From: Nocardia mangyaensis
Lineage (GTDB): Bacteria > Actinomycetota > Actinomycetes > Mycobacteriales > Mycobacteriaceae
Assembly (NCBI RefSeq): GCF_001886715.1
Contig: NZ_CP018082.1
Span: 2,170,001 to 2,234,000 of the forward strand
Direction of reading: 5' to 3'
Length of the DNA stretch: 64,000 nt
The stretch's first letter is position 1; each line of letters opens with the position of its first letter. This document shows, in pieces, positions 49,413 through 58,936 of this stretch. The notes below the pieces were generated by a model, which saw only the letters and a list, made by a program, of their open reading frames with translations, was not told the origin of the DNA and did no database searches. The position numbers and the translations under genes were made by a program.

Positions 49413-50798
49413 TCAGGCGGTGCCGAGGGGAGTGCCGAACCAGGTGGCGAACTTGGCGGCGAGGGTTTCGCCGAGGAAGTCCAGGGCGCCGGGGGTGGCG
49501 GTCATGGTGGTCACGTCGGAGGTGGTGCAGCCGGGGGTGGCGGGGATGCCGTCGAGGCGGTCGCGCAGCCAGATGAGGGCGGCGGGGCCGCCGACGACCT
49601 CGGCGACGATGTGTTCGCTGGCGTGGTCGCGGGTGTAGGTGAGCGAGGTGCCGGGGGTGCGGCAGTAGGTGTCGACGAGCTCGTTCGTGGCCGACAGCGG
49701 CAGGATCTCGTCCCAGGCGGAGTGCCAGATGAACATCGGCATACCGGGGGTGGACTTGCCCATCTTGGTGTCGGCGAGCATCGCCGCGACCGGCGGATCG
49801 TCGAGCGGGTCGCCGTCGGAGCCGATCATGCCGGTCAGGTTGAGGAACGGCAGCAGGGCCGACTGGTACTGCACGCACAGCGGCGACTTGATCGCGGCCA
49901 GGCCCTTGCCGAGTGGATCGAGGCGCTGGTCGAGATAGGCGGCGAAATCGGGGTATTCGCGGGTGAGTCCGAGGACGGCGGCGAAGACCAGCCCCGAGGT
50001 GAGCTGATTGTTCGCCATCCGCAGTGCCGCACCGAGATCGGCGCCGACTCCACCTTCGGCCGCGCCGACGATGGTGAGTTCGGGCGCGTAGGAGGCGTGT
50101 AGTTCGGCGGCGTGCCCGGTCGCGATCGACCCACCGGAGTAGCCGTAGAGCCCGACCGGCGCGGCAGGCCCGGCCTCGAGCGGAGCGAAACTGGTGGCGG
50201 CGCGAATGCCGTCGAGGGTGATCCGGCCCGCCAGCGGTCCGGCGGCATAGGCCGAGTACGGCCCCTGGTGATCCGGCACGACGACGGCCCAGCCCTGCGC
50301 CAGAGCCGCCTGGGCGAACAGGAATTCGGCGGGCACCACGATCTGACCGGCGAGCGCCGCGACCGACAGATGTTGCAGCGCGTAGGACGGCGCGCAGTAG
50401 CCGGCGGTCGAGTCCTCGGCCAGTTGTACCGAGAGCAGCTTGCGCGGTTCCACCGCCTGTCCGCGCGGCTTGATCAGCGTGGCCACCGCGGGGATCGCCT
50501 CGTCACGGCTGTTGTTCGAGCGATAGGACACCTGCCAGGCGTCCACGTCCACCGGCAGGATGCCGAAATCGGCGATGTTCACCTGCCGGGTCGCGATGAT
50601 CGCGCCGGGCGCGGTCGCGGCGACCACCTCGGCGGGCGGCAGGTAGAAGCCGGGATCGAGCTCGGGCGGCAGGGGGATCGCCGGTGCCGGGGCGATGGCC
50701 GCGGGATCGGCGGCGACCGATCCCGCCGCGGCGACCGATGTCGCCATGATCACGCCGGTGACCAGGGCGAACCACCGCAGAACGGTAGGAGATTTCAT
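49413..50798 (-). CDS. Secreted lipase, LIP family
   Basis: Product of 461 residues behind GAGGAC. A signal peptide (residues 1-31, WFALVTGVIMATSVAAAGSVAA) directs export. The LIP-family alpha/beta hydrolase shows VVVPDHQGPYSAYAAG, the nucleophile elbow GLYGYSGGSIATGHAAEL, the acid near MFIWHSAWDEILPLSAT and the histidine near DHASEHIVAEV. Cysteines (GYCAPSY, PLCVQYQ, TYCRTPG, PGCTTSD) may form disulfides. It should hydrolyse acylglycerols outside the cell. It is divergent from nothing directly; a TetR gene lies upstream on the same strand. Confidence 0.92.
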   Translation of the reverse strand: MKSPTVLRWFALVTGVIMATSVAAAGSVAADPAAIAPAPAIPLPPELDPGFYLPPAEVVAATAPGAIIATRQVNIADFGILPVDVDAWQVSYRSNNSRDEAIPAVATLIKPRGQAVEPRKLLSVQLAEDSTAGYCAPSYALQHLSVAALAGQIVVPAEFLFAQAALAQGWAVVVPDHQGPYSAYAAGPLAGRITLDGIRAATSFAPLEAGPAAPVGLYGYSGGSIATGHAAELHASYAPELTIVGAAEGGVGADLGAALRMANNQLTSGLVFAAVLGLTREYPDFAAYLDQRLDPLGKGLAAIKSPLCVQYQSALLPFLNLTGMIGSDGDPLDDPPVAAMLADTKMGKSTPGMPMFIWHSAWDEILPLSATNELVDTYCRTPGTSLTYTRDHASEHIVAEVVGGPAALIWLRDRLDGIPATPGCTTSDVTTMTATPGALDFLGETLAAKFATWFGTPLGTA

Positions 50799-50877
50799 CG
50801 TGCACAGTCCTCACAGGAATTGAGACTGCTCCGTCTCAATGACGGCTACTATGGCATGGGTGTGGCGTAGATCGCAA

Positions 50878-51516
50878 TCAGCGGGTGGAGTCCGCGGATG
50901 TCAGCGCGTTCAGCAGGGTGGAGAAGACGTCGATGAGCACGTCGACCGGTGGTCGCGGATCGTCGAGACTCCACTGGTGCACCGCGCCGTTGACGGCGCC
51001 GATGAACGCGGCCATGGCCACCCGCCAGCCGCCGGGTGGCGTCCGGGCGTCCGGCAGTCCGGCGGTCGCCGCGGCGACCACCTCGCCCCACCGGTCCCGG
51101 ATCTGCGCGCGATGCTCCTCGACCGCGGGGCTCACGCCGACGATCTCGACGAAAGCGACCTTGACACACCGGATGTCGGCGGTGATGGCCTGGGTGTACG
51201 CCCGAACAGCGGCATCGATGATCACCCGCACCTCGGTGGTCTGCACCGTGGTGATCGCCGTGATGACCGCGTCCCTGGCCCGGTCCTGCACGGTGTCGTA
51301 CACCGCGACGAGCAATTCCTCCCGCCCGGCGAACAGCTCGTAGAACTGCCGCCGCGACAACCCCGCCGTCGCGCACACGTCGCTGAGCGAACTGTTCGCG
51401 TACGACTTCTCGGCGAACACGCTCAGCCCCGCCTCGATGAACAGCGCCCGGCGCTCGATCTGCCGCTCGGCGACCGAGGTTCCGGTGTAGTGGTGTCGGG
51501 TCCGGGCTGGCGTCAC
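50878..51516 (-). CDS. TetR family transcriptional regulator
   Basis: Product of 212 residues from the GTG at 51516, with a TAGGGT -10 element ending 7 nt upstream (51524-51529, reverse): leaderless. The helix-turn-helix reads IERRALFIEAGLSVFAEKSY then ANSSLSDVCATAGLSRRQFY, followed by ELFAGREELLVAVYDTVQDR. The C-terminal ligand domain is about 140 residues. The lipase gene begins 79 bp downstream on the same strand, and the acetyltransferase gene is divergent; either may be a target. Confidence 0.9.
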   Translation of the reverse strand: MTPARTRHHYTGTSVAERQIERRALFIEAGLSVFAEKSYANSSLSDVCATAGLSRRQFYELFAGREELLVAVYDTVQDRARDAVITAITTVQTTEVRVIIDAAVRAYTQAITADIRCVKVAFVEIVGVSPAVEEHRAQIRDRWGEVVAAATAGLPDARTPPGGWRVAMAAFIGAVNGAVHQWSLDDPRPPVDVLIDVFSTLLNALTSADSTR

Positions 51517-51585
51517 GGAATCGACCCTACTGCGCGGCCCCACGGCGCGACTCCGGCAGTCCGGCGCCGCCCTAGACTCGGCGGG

Positions 51586-52143
51586 ATGGGCGAGCACAAG
51601 CAACGGATGTTGGCGGGCGAGCTGTATCAGGACAGTGATCCCGAACTGGTGGCCGAACGGCACCGTGCGCAACGGCTGTGCGACGAGTTCAACCGGACCG
51701 GGCCCGACGAGACCGCGCGCCGCACCGCGGTGCTGCGGGATTTGCTGGGGAGGTTCGGCGAGGGCTCGTGGGTCATGCCGCGGTTCCAGTGCGACTACGG
51801 CCACCTCGTCGAGATCGGGTCCAACAGCTTCCTCAACTACGACGCCATCCTGCTCGACTGCGCGCCGATCGTGATCGGCGACGACTGCTCGATCGGCCCC
51901 CGCGTCCAGCTGCTGACCGCGCTGCACCCGATGGACGACCACGACAAGCGCAGGCGGCGGTGGGAATCGGCGGCGCCGATCCGGATCGGGAACAACGCGT
52001 GGTTCGGCGGCGGGGTGATCGTGTGCCCCGGCGTCACCATCGGTGACGACGTGGTGGTCGGCGCGGGCAGCGTGGTCACCCGCGACCTGCCCGACCGGGT
52101 GTTCGCGGCGGGCAACCCGGCGCGGGTGATCCGGCCGCTCTAG
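51586..52143 (+). CDS. Maltose/sugar O-acetyltransferase (left-handed beta-helix, LacA family)
   Basis: Product of 185 residues with a TAGACT -10 (51573-51578) ending 7 nt before the ATG, so leaderless. The N-terminal Mac domain ([20 protein letters not shown]) is followed by hexapeptide repeats ([55 protein letters not shown]) and the catalytic His in LLTALHPMD. It transfers acetyl from acetyl-CoA to a sugar hydroxyl. The end reads [12 protein letters not shown], as in the family. Confidence 0.93.
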   Translation: MGEHKQRMLAGELYQDSDPELVAERHRAQRLCDEFNRTGPDETARRTAVLRDLLGRFGEGSWVMPRFQCDYGHLVEIGSNSFLNYDAILLDCAPIVIGDDCSIGPRVQLLTALHPMDDHDKRRRRWESAAPIRIGNNAWFGGGVIVCPGVTIGDDVVVGAGSVVTRDLPDRVFAAGNPARVIRPL

Positions 52144-52243
52144 GTGTGCCGGCTGCTCCCGCACGGCGACTCCCGAGTCGCGACATGCGGGCCGGGTGCG
52201 GCGTCGGGTCGCGCCCGCCCGCCTGCGGCAATACTGTCTGTCC

Positions 52244-55015
52244 ATGGGCGAATCGCGAATCGAGACCGAACAGGAAGCCACCCGGCCGCTGCGCGAGGAC
52301 ATCCGGTTTCTCGGCGGCATCCTGGGCGACACCCTGCGCGACCACGAAGGTCGCGAGGTGTTCGATCTGGTCGAGCGGGTGCGGACCGAGGCATTCCGGG
52401 TGCGCCGCGAGGAGGTCGAGCGCAGCGCGGTCGCCGACATGCTCGACGGCACGCCCACCGAGGTCGCGATTCCGCTGATCCGGGCGTTCAGCTACTTCGT
52501 GCTGCTGGCCAACCTGGCCGAGGACCTCCAGCGCGACCGGCGCCGCGCCGTGCACGTGGCGGCGGGGGAACCGCCGCAGGACTCCTCGCTGGCCGCCACC
52601 TACGACAAGCTCGACGCCGCGGCCATCGACGGCGCGACAGTGGCAGAGCTGCTCACCGACGCGCTCGTCTCCCCGGTCATCACCGCCCACCCCACCGAGA
52701 CCCGCAGGCGCACCGTCTTCGACGTGCAGGCCAAGATCACCGAGCTGATGCGCCTGCGCCGCCGCCTCGCGCCCGGCGAGCCCGGCTACGACGAATCGGA
52801 ACTGCGGATTCGCCGTGAAGTGCTCACCCTGTGGCGCACGGCGCTGATCCGGTTGGCGCGCTTGCGGATCCAGGACGAGATCTCGGTGGGCCTGCGCTAC
52901 TACGACCTCACCCTCTACGACGTGATCCCGGCCATCAACGCCCAGGTTCGCGCCGCCCTGCGTGTCCGCTGGCCCGAGGTCGACCTGCTGGCGCGCCCGA
53001 TCCTGCGCCCTGGCTCCTGGATCGGCGGCGACCGCGACGGAAATCCCTTTGTCACTGCCGAAGTCGTGCACACCGCGGCCGAGCAGGCCGCCGCCTACGC
53101 CTTCGGCCGGTATCTGCGTGAGCTGGTCGAACTGGAGAAGACGCTGTCGCAGTCGGCCCGCCTGGTCCAGGTGACGCCCGCGGTGGCCGCGCTCGCCGAG
53201 GCGGGGTATCCCGATCCGGCGTTCTTCGCCGACGAACCCTATCGCCGCGCGCTGCACGCGATCCGGGCGCGCCTGAGCGCCACCGCGCAGCGGTCGCTGG
53301 GCGAGCTGCCCGAGCACGGTCTCGACGCCGGGGCCGCGCCGTACCCCACCCCGCAGGCAGTGCTCGACGACCTCGACGCGATCGATGTGTCGATGCGCGC
53401 CAGCGGCGACGCCCTGCTCGCCGACGACCGCCTCGCCGCCCTGCGCCACGCCATCGAGACCTTCGGTTTCCACCTGCAGGGTCTGGACATGCGGCAGAAC
53501 TCGGAGGTGCACGAGCAGGTCGTCACCGAACTGCTGGCCTGGTCGGGCGTGCACGCGGACTATCCGAGCCTGTCCGAGGCCGAGCGCGTCGAGTTGCTCG
53601 CCGCCGAATTGCGGACGCGCCGACCACTTCTGGGCCCGAACGCCCAGCTGAGCGAGCTCACCGTCAAGGAGCTGGGGGTGCTGTGCGCCGCCAAGGAGGT
53701 GATCGACACCTTCGGCGCCGCCGCGATCCCGAACTACATCATCAGCATGTGCACCTCGGTCAGCGACATGCTCGAGGCCGCGCTGCTGCTGAAAGAGGCG
53801 GGCATCCTCGACCCGGGTTCGGCCGACAACCAGCCGAGCTGCCCCGTCGGGATCGTGCCGCTGTTCGAGACCATCGAGGACCTCGGCGCGGGCGCGTCGA
53901 CCCTGGCCGCGGTGCTCGAGGTGCCGGTGTACCGCGAACTCGTCGCGACCGCGGGGATGCGGCAGGAGGTGATGCTCGGCTACTCCGATTCCAACAAGGA
54001 CGGCGGGTATCTGGCCGCGAACTGGGCGCTCTACCGCGCGGAACTGGACCTGGTGGAGGTGGCAGGCAAGTCGGGCATCCGGCTGCGGCTGTTCCACGGT
54101 CGCGGCGGCACCGTCGGTCGTGGCGGCGGACGCAGTTACGACGCCATCCTCGCCCAGCCCGCCGGTGCGGTGCGCGGTTCGCTGCGGCTCACCGAGCAGG
54201 GTGAGGTGATCGCCGCCAAGTACTCCGAACGCGGTGCGGCACAACGCAATCTGGAGTCACTGATCGCCGGCACCCTCGAATCGACCCTGCTGGACGTGGA
54301 GGGTCTGGGCGAGGACGCCGAACCGGCCTACGAACTGCTCGACGATCTGGCCGCCCGCGCTCGCGCCGCCTACGCGCGCCTGGTGCACGAGACTCCCGGC
54401 TTCGTCGAGTATTTCCGCCAGTCCACGCCGGTCGCCGAGGTCGGCGATCTCAACATCGGTAGCCGCCCCGCCTCGCGCAAACCCACGAATTCGGTCTCGG
54501 ATCTGCGCGCCATCCCGTGGGTGATGGCGTGGAGTCAGGCCCGGGTGATGCTGCCCGGCTGGTACGGCACCGGCACCGCGCTCGAGGAATGGGTGGGCGA
54601 TGACCCCGAACGCCTGGCCCGCCTCACCGATCTCTACCAGCGCTGGCCGTTCTTCCGGACGGTGCTGTCCAACCTGGCGCAGGTGATGGCCAAGAGCGAT
54701 CTCGACATCGCCGCCCGCTACGCCGACCTGGTCACCGACGAAGCCCTGCGCGCGCAGATCTTCGGCATGATCGGCGACGAACACGCCCGCACCATCCGCA
54801 TGTACCTGGCGGTCACCGGGCACGCCGGCCTGCTCAGCGACAACCCGTCGCTGGCGGAGTCGATCCACAACCGCTTCCCCTACCTGGAGCCGCTGAATCA
54901 GCTCCAGGTGGACCTGCTGCGCAGGCTGCGCGGCGGTGACGATTCCGAACTGGTGAAGCGTGGCATCCTGCTCACCATGAACGGCCTGGCCACCGCCCTG
55001 CGCAACTCGGGTTAG
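52244..55015 (+). CDS. ppc: Phosphoenolpyruvate carboxylase
   Basis: Product of 923 residues from the ATG at 52244, with TACTGT (52232-52237) ending 6 nt upstream (leaderless). It makes oxaloacetate from PEP and bicarbonate, refilling the TCA cycle. Catalytic regions: H149 in [10 protein letters not shown], the lysine/loop [19 protein letters not shown], the arginine-rich [13 protein letters not shown] loop and the C-terminal allosteric ending ([20 protein letters not shown]). The aspartate-effector region ([20 protein letters not shown]) is present. Length is normal for bacterial PEPC. Confidence 0.97.
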   Translation: MGESRIETEQEATRPLREDIRFLGGILGDTLRDHEGREVFDLVERVRTEAFRVRREEVERSAVADMLDGTPTEVAIPLIRAFSYFVLLANLAEDLQRDRRRAVHVAAGEPPQDSSLAATYDKLDAAAIDGATVAELLTDALVSPVITAHPTETRRRTVFDVQAKITELMRLRRRLAPGEPGYDESELRIRREVLTLWRTALIRLARLRIQDEISVGLRYYDLTLYDVIPAINAQVRAALRVRWPEVDLLARPILRPGSWIGGDRDGNPFVTAEVVHTAAEQAAAYAFGRYLRELVELEKTLSQSARLVQVTPAVAALAEAGYPDPAFFADEPYRRALHAIRARLSATAQRSLGELPEHGLDAGAAPYPTPQAVLDDLDAIDVSMRASGDALLADDRLAALRHAIETFGFHLQGLDMRQNSEVHEQVVTELLAWSGVHADYPSLSEAERVELLAAELRTRRPLLGPNAQLSELTVKELGVLCAAKEVIDTFGAAAIPNYIISMCTSVSDMLEAALLLKEAGILDPGSADNQPSCPVGIVPLFETIEDLGAGASTLAAVLEVPVYRELVATAGMRQEVMLGYSDSNKDGGYLAANWALYRAELDLVEVAGKSGIRLRLFHGRGGTVGRGGGRSYDAILAQPAGAVRGSLRLTEQGEVIAAKYSERGAAQRNLESLIAGTLESTLLDVEGLGEDAEPAYELLDDLAARARAAYARLVHETPGFVEYFRQSTPVAEVGDLNIGSRPASRKPTNSVSDLRAIPWVMAWSQARVMLPGWYGTGTALEEWVGDDPERLARLTDLYQRWPFFRTVLSNLAQVMAKSDLDIAARYADLVTDEALRAQIFGMIGDEHARTIRMYLAVTGHAGLLSDNPSLAESIHNRFPYLEPLNQLQVDLLRRLRGGDDSELVKRGILLTMNGLATALRNSG

Positions 55016-55019
55016 CCGC

Positions 55020-55187
55020 CTACAGGCAGACGCTGATGCTGATCGGGCCGATCGGGATGTGGGCGCACACGGCGACCGAGCCGACGACCGGCTGCGCGGT
55101 GGCCGCCGAGGCGGTACCGGCGCCGAGGGCGGTGACGGACAGGGCAACGGCGGCGACGGCGAAGGGCCGGGCGATCTTGGCGAACAC
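55020..55187 (-). CDS. Very small secreted protein
   Basis: Product of 55 residues from a GTG at 55187 with AAGGAT 8-9 nt upstream. A signal peptide fills residues 1-28 (VAAVALSVTALGAGTASA, AXA cleavage), leaving a mature ~27-residue peptide ATAQPVVGSVAVCAHIPIG then PISISVCL with two cysteines that could pair. No family recognised. Its stop lies 4 nt past the convergent ppc stop. Confidence 0.72.
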   Translation of the reverse strand: MFAKIARPFAVAAVALSVTALGAGTASAATAQPVVGSVAVCAHIPIGPISISVCL

Positions 55188-55285
55188 AGGCAGATCCTTG
55201 GGTAGAACGGGTGACGACAGCCTCCGTGCGAAGGCCGCTTCATCAGAACACGGTACGCCGCCCGGCACCCCCGAAATCGGGCCGC

Positions 55286-55693
55286 TCAGTCGGTGACGAC
55301 GGCGAGCGCGTCGATCTCCACCAGCATCTCCTCGCGCGGCAGGCCGGTGAAGACGGTGGTGCGGGCGGGCAGCACGCCGTTGGTGGTGTGCTTGGTGACG
55401 AACTCGCCATAGGCGCCGTTCATGATCGTGAAGTCTTCGCGCTTGGTGAGGTACACCCGCAGCATCACGACATCGTCGAAGCTCGCCCCGGACGCCTCGA
55501 CGATCGCGCGCACGTTCATCAGGGTGCGGGTGGTCTGGGCGGCGACATCGCCGGGATGCAGGTACTCGTTGGTCTCCGGGTCGACCGGGCCCTGCCCGGA
55601 GACCTGGACGAACGGGCCCTTGCGCACGCCCTGGGAGAAGGTGTGGGCGGGCGCGGGCGCCTCGTCGGTGCGCACGGCGATCTTGTCGGTCAT
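55286..55693 (-). CDS. RidA family (YjgF/YER057c/UK114) enamine/imine deaminase
   Basis: Product of 135 residues with AAAGG upstream of the ATG. The trimeric chorismate-mutase-like fold shows FSQGVRKGPFVQVSGQGPVD, TLMNVRAIVEASGASFDDVV, MLRVYLTKREDF and the carboxylate-binding arginine in VLPARTTVFTGLPREEM. RidA proteins hydrolyse reactive enamines/imines released by PLP dehydratases. Here it is in a kinase-IclR-RidA transcript facing a PLP deaminase, so clearance of that enzyme's enamine product is a natural role. Inference from context. Confidence 0.93.
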   Translation of the reverse strand: MTDKIAVRTDEAPAPAHTFSQGVRKGPFVQVSGQGPVDPETNEYLHPGDVAAQTTRTLMNVRAIVEASGASFDDVVMLRVYLTKREDFTIMNGAYGEFVTKHTTNGVLPARTTVFTGLPREEMLVEIDALAVVTD

Positions 55694-55696
55694 GGT

Positions 55697-56467
55697 TCAG
55701 CCTTTCCTCGCGGTGACGGCTCGGCGGGGGTCCCAGCCGAGTTCGGTGGAGATAGCCTCGGCGGTCGCCCTGACCTGCGGCAACAGCGCGAGTACCTGAT
55801 CGTGGTCGAGCAGTACGTCGGGCACCGAGATCGACACGGCGGCCACGACGGCGCCGATCCCGTCGCGCACGGGGACACCGATGCAGTTGACGAAGCTCTC
55901 GTGTTCCTCGTGGTCCTCGGCGAATCCCTGCGCGGCGACGAGGTCGAGCTCGGCCAGATATTGCTCGGGGGTGCGCAGAGTGCGGGTGGTGAACGGATGG
56001 AAGTCCAGGCGCGCGGCGACGGCGGGCCATTCCGCGCGGGGCAGGGCCGCGACGAGCACCTTGCCGACCGCGGTGCAGTGCAGCGGCGCCGGCCGGCCGA
56101 TCCGGGAGTACATGCGCACCGCCTGCTCGGCATCGACCTTGTCGATGTAGACCGCGTCGCCGGATTCGTAGGCGGCCAGGTGCACCGTCTGGCCGGTGGC
56201 CGCACCCAGCGCGCTCAGGTGCGCACGCGCGACCGTGCGCACGTCGCGATTCTCCAGTGCGCGACTGGCCAATTCGAACATCCGCGTGCCCAGTGAGTAC
56301 CGGTGGGCGTTGTCGCGCACGACGAATCGTTCGGACTGCATGGTCTGCAACAGTCGCAGCACCGTCGACTTGTGGACCCCGAGCCGCCCGGCCAGGTCGT
56401 CGAGGGACTGCGAGTCCTCGCCGAGGGCGAGAAGAATGGACAGGGCGCGCGACACGCTTTGACTCAT
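55697..56467 (-). CDS. IclR family transcriptional regulator
   Basis: Product of 256 residues from the ATG at 56467, overlapping the stop of the kinase gene (ATGA). The winged helix-turn-helix reads SRALSILLALGEDSQSLDDL then AGRLGVHKSTVLRLLQTMQS; the C-terminal IclR effector domain (~75-245) has LHCTAVGKVLVAALPRAEWP and FVNCIGVPVRDGIGAVVAAV. It most likely controls the flanking sugar-acid operons through the palindromes at 57575-57600. The inducer is probably a pathway acid such as KDG; inference. Confidence 0.93.
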   Translation of the reverse strand: MSQSVSRALSILLALGEDSQSLDDLAGRLGVHKSTVLRLLQTMQSERFVVRDNAHRYSLGTRMFELASRALENRDVRTVARAHLSALGAATGQTVHLAAYESGDAVYIDKVDAEQAVRMYSRIGRPAPLHCTAVGKVLVAALPRAEWPAVAARLDFHPFTTRTLRTPEQYLAELDLVAAQGFAEDHEEHESFVNCIGVPVRDGIGAVVAAVSISVPDVLLDHDQVLALLPQVRATAEAISTELGWDPRRAVTARKG

Positions 56468-57507
56468 CGCCCGATCGTCCCATCCAGCGCGCCCGGATAG
56501 CGCAATCCGGCCCACACCCGCTCCGGCAGCGCCGCCAGGCGCTGAACATCTTGTACCGGAGGCAGTTTCGCGGCATCGCCGGTGGCGGTGAGCGCGGCGG
56601 CCGCGCACAGGTGGCCGTAGCACAGGCGGGTGCGCGGGTCGGCGCCGTACAGCAGGGCCGAGAGGTAGCCGCCCGCGAAAGCGTCACCGGCGCCGATGCG
56701 TTCGGTGAGCTCGAGGGTCAGGGCGGGTACCTCGATCGCGGTCTGGCCGTCGAATCCGGTCACGGTGTGCTTGTCGTTCTTGACGATCAGCTGGGCCGGT
56801 TCGGGGAACAGCGCCCGCAGGGTCGCGGGGTCGCCGGTGCCGAAGAGCTCCTCGGCCTCGTCGGCGCCGAGCAGCGCCACATCGGCGCCGCGCACCTGGG
56901 CGGCGAGTTCGTCGGCCGCCGCGCCGAGGCGCGAACCCCACAGGGCCGGACGATAATTCAGGTCGAAGCTGATCAGGCGACCGTGGCGGGGCATCGCGAG
57001 CAGGGTGCGGGTCAGCTCGCTCGCCGACGCCGACAGCGCCGGGGTGATACCGGTGAAGTGCACCAGATCAGCGCGGTCGAGTAACTCGGTGGCCACGGCG
57101 GACGCGAGGTCGGCGGGGGACAGGGCGCTCGCCGCCGACCCCGCGCGGTAGTAGAGCATCCGACTGCTGTGCGCCGGAAGATCGTGCGGTGCGCCGGAAC
57201 CGCTGCCGCGCTCCTTGACGTAGACGCCGGTCGGCCGCGCCGGATCAACGGTCACCGCCCCGACGTCGACACCGTGCGCCGCCAGCTCGGCCACCAGATA
57301 GCGCCCGAATCCGTCGTCGCCCACCCGCGACAGCCAGGCCGCCGAGACGCCGAGCTGGGTGAGCACCATCGCCACATTGGCCTCCGCGCCACCCGCTCCG
57401 CGTTCGAAGTGCGCGGACTGCTCGAGTGGTCCCGGCCGGGCGACGAGTACGGCCAGCCCTTCGCCGACGGTGACCGCCCTGGGCTGCGTCGATGTTGCCT
57501 GCGTCAC
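56464..57507 (-). CDS. kdgK: PfkB-family sugar kinase, probable 2-keto-3-deoxygluconate kinase
   Basis: Product of 347 residues from the GTG at 57507, with AAAGGG 8 nt upstream. Ribokinase-fold motifs: GG hinge in GAGGAEANVAMVLTQLG, SRVGDDGFGRYLVAELAAHG, VSFDLNYRP-type ISFDLNYRPALWG, NDKHTVTGFDG and the anion hole/base GAGDAFAGGYLSALLYG. FDxNxRPxLW is characteristic of KDG kinases. It would phosphorylate 2-keto-3-deoxygluconate for the KDPG-type aldolase encoded on the facing strand. The substrate is inferred from motif and context. Confidence 0.87.
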   Translation of the reverse strand: MTQATSTQPRAVTVGEGLAVLVARPGPLEQSAHFERGAGGAEANVAMVLTQLGVSAAWLSRVGDDGFGRYLVAELAAHGVDVGAVTVDPARPTGVYVKERGSGSGAPHDLPAHSSRMLYYRAGSAASALSPADLASAVATELLDRADLVHFTGITPALSASASELTRTLLAMPRHGRLISFDLNYRPALWGSRLGAAADELAAQVRGADVALLGADEAEELFGTGDPATLRALFPEPAQLIVKNDKHTVTGFDGQTAIEVPALTLELTERIGAGDAFAGGYLSALLYGADPRTRLCYGHLCAAAALTATGDAAKLPPVQDVQRLAALPERVWAGLRYPGALDGTIGR

Positions 57508-57574
57508 CTTCTTCGCCCTTTCGTGCTTGCGGTCACTGCCTCTGCGATGCACAATAACGAGCGAAAACACTGAA

Positions 57575-57600
57575 TGCAACCAGCGTTGCACATTATGCAA
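57575..57600. promoter_or_regulatory. Probable IclR operator between the divergent operons
   Basis: TGCAAC-CAGC-GTTGCA (57575-57590) overlaps TTGCA-N5-TGCAA (57586-57600). The paired palindromes lie 68-93 nt from the kinase start and about 62-87 nt from the deaminase start. Binding by the IclR protein is inferred. Confidence 0.6.
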
Positions 57601-57661
57601 TGCGTGTCGGATATGACCGATCGGCCCGGTACTCCCGGCCGGATCGAGGAAAGGGGATGCT

Positions 57662-58933
57662 GTGATCATCGACAACGGCGTCGTGGACGCGCTCGCCGAC
57701 GAGACACTCGGGCCGTGCCACAAGAGCGTGCCGCCCGCGGCATGGGGCCACACCGTCCGCGAATACCTGGCGAGCGCACCGGAACTCGCCCAGTGGCCGA
57801 CCCCGCTGCTCACCCTCGATCGCGGCAGGCTCGACGCGAACCGCGCACTGATGGCCGGGTGGACCGCGGCTGCGGGTGTCGCGCTCGCCCCGCACGGTAA
57901 GACCACGATGGCTCCGCAGCTGTGGCGCGAACAGCTCGACGCCGGATCGTGGGCGATCACCCTCGCCACGGCGTGGCAGGCCCAACTCGCCCGGTCGTTC
58001 GGGGTGGGGCGGATCATGCTGGCCAACACCCTCGTCGATCCCGTCGGCCTGGCCTGGGTCGCCACGGAATCCGCGCGCGATGCCGGATTCGAGTTCTTCT
58101 GCTGGGCCGACAGCGTCGCCACCGTCGAGCTGATGGACAAGATCCTGCGCGATGCGCCACCGAGCCCGCGAGTGCGGGTGCTGGTCGAGCTCGGCGGCCC
58201 GCACGGGCGCACCGGCGCGCGCACCCGGGCCGAAGGCCGCGCGGTGGCGGCCGCCCTGCGGGCGAGCGAGCGGCTCGAGCTGGCCGGTGTCGCCGGCTAC
58301 GAAGGCGCGCTGGCCCACGATCGCGGTATCGCCGGCCTCGCCGCCGTGCGCGACTACCTGGGCGAACTCGCCGCCCTGCACGGCGAACTCACCTGTCCGG
58401 GCGCTGCCGTCGTCACCGCAGGCGGCAGCGCCTACCCCGAGCTGGTCGTCGCCGAACTGGCCGCACTGGCCGACGACACCACCACGGTCGTCCTGCGCAG
58501 CGGCGCCTATCTCGTCCACGACGACGGCTTCTACGCCGGCATCTCCCCGCTGGCCGCCCCCGCGGTGGAACCGGGTCTGCGCGCCGCCATGCACGGCTGG
58601 GCGCGGGTGGTCTCACGGCCCGAGCCCGAACTGGCCCTGCTCGACGGTGGCAAACGCGACTTCCCCTTCGACGAGGGCCTGCCGGTGCCCCAGCTGGTCG
58701 TCGGGGCCGACCGCGCCCTCCCAGCAGCGGCGTCGATCACCGCGCTCAACGACCAGCACGCCTTCCTGCGACTGCCCGGCGCCGAGGCCACCGACCTGCC
58801 CGTCGGCAGCATCGTGCGGCTGGGTCTGTCACACCCGTGCACCGCCTTCGACAAGTGGCGGCTCATCCCGGTGCTCGACAGCGTCGATGCCGCCCGCCCC
58901 CGCGTGGTCGACCTGATCCGCACCTACTTCTGA
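57662..58933 (+). CDS. PLP-dependent amino acid deaminase / D-glucosaminate dehydratase-like (DSD1, D-threonine aldolase family)
   Basis: Product of 423 residues from a GTG with GAGGAAAGGGG upstream. A fold-type III alanine-racemase-like barrel holds the PLP lysine in ALAPHGKTTMAPQLW; the C-terminal metal-binding domain has LGLSHPCTAFDKWRLIPV, the HPC zinc/manganese site of DSD1-type enzymes. The N-terminal GPCHKSVPPAAWGHTVREYL is typical of the group annotated amino acid deaminase. Metal- and PLP-dependent D-glucosaminate dehydratase of Pseudomonas is recalled to belong here. Position before a deacylase and a KDPG aldolase favours a 2-amino sugar acid as substrate. Confidence 0.87.
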   Translation: MIIDNGVVDALADETLGPCHKSVPPAAWGHTVREYLASAPELAQWPTPLLTLDRGRLDANRALMAGWTAAAGVALAPHGKTTMAPQLWREQLDAGSWAITLATAWQAQLARSFGVGRIMLANTLVDPVGLAWVATESARDAGFEFFCWADSVATVELMDKILRDAPPSPRVRVLVELGGPHGRTGARTRAEGRAVAAALRASERLELAGVAGYEGALAHDRGIAGLAAVRDYLGELAALHGELTCPGAAVVTAGGSAYPELVVAELAALADDTTTVVLRSGAYLVHDDGFYAGISPLAAPAVEPGLRAAMHGWARVVSRPEPELALLDGGKRDFPFDEGLPVPQLVVGADRALPAAASITALNDQHAFLRLPGAEATDLPVGSIVRLGLSHPCTAFDKWRLIPVLDSVDAARPRVVDLIRTYF

Positions 58934-58936
58934 CGG

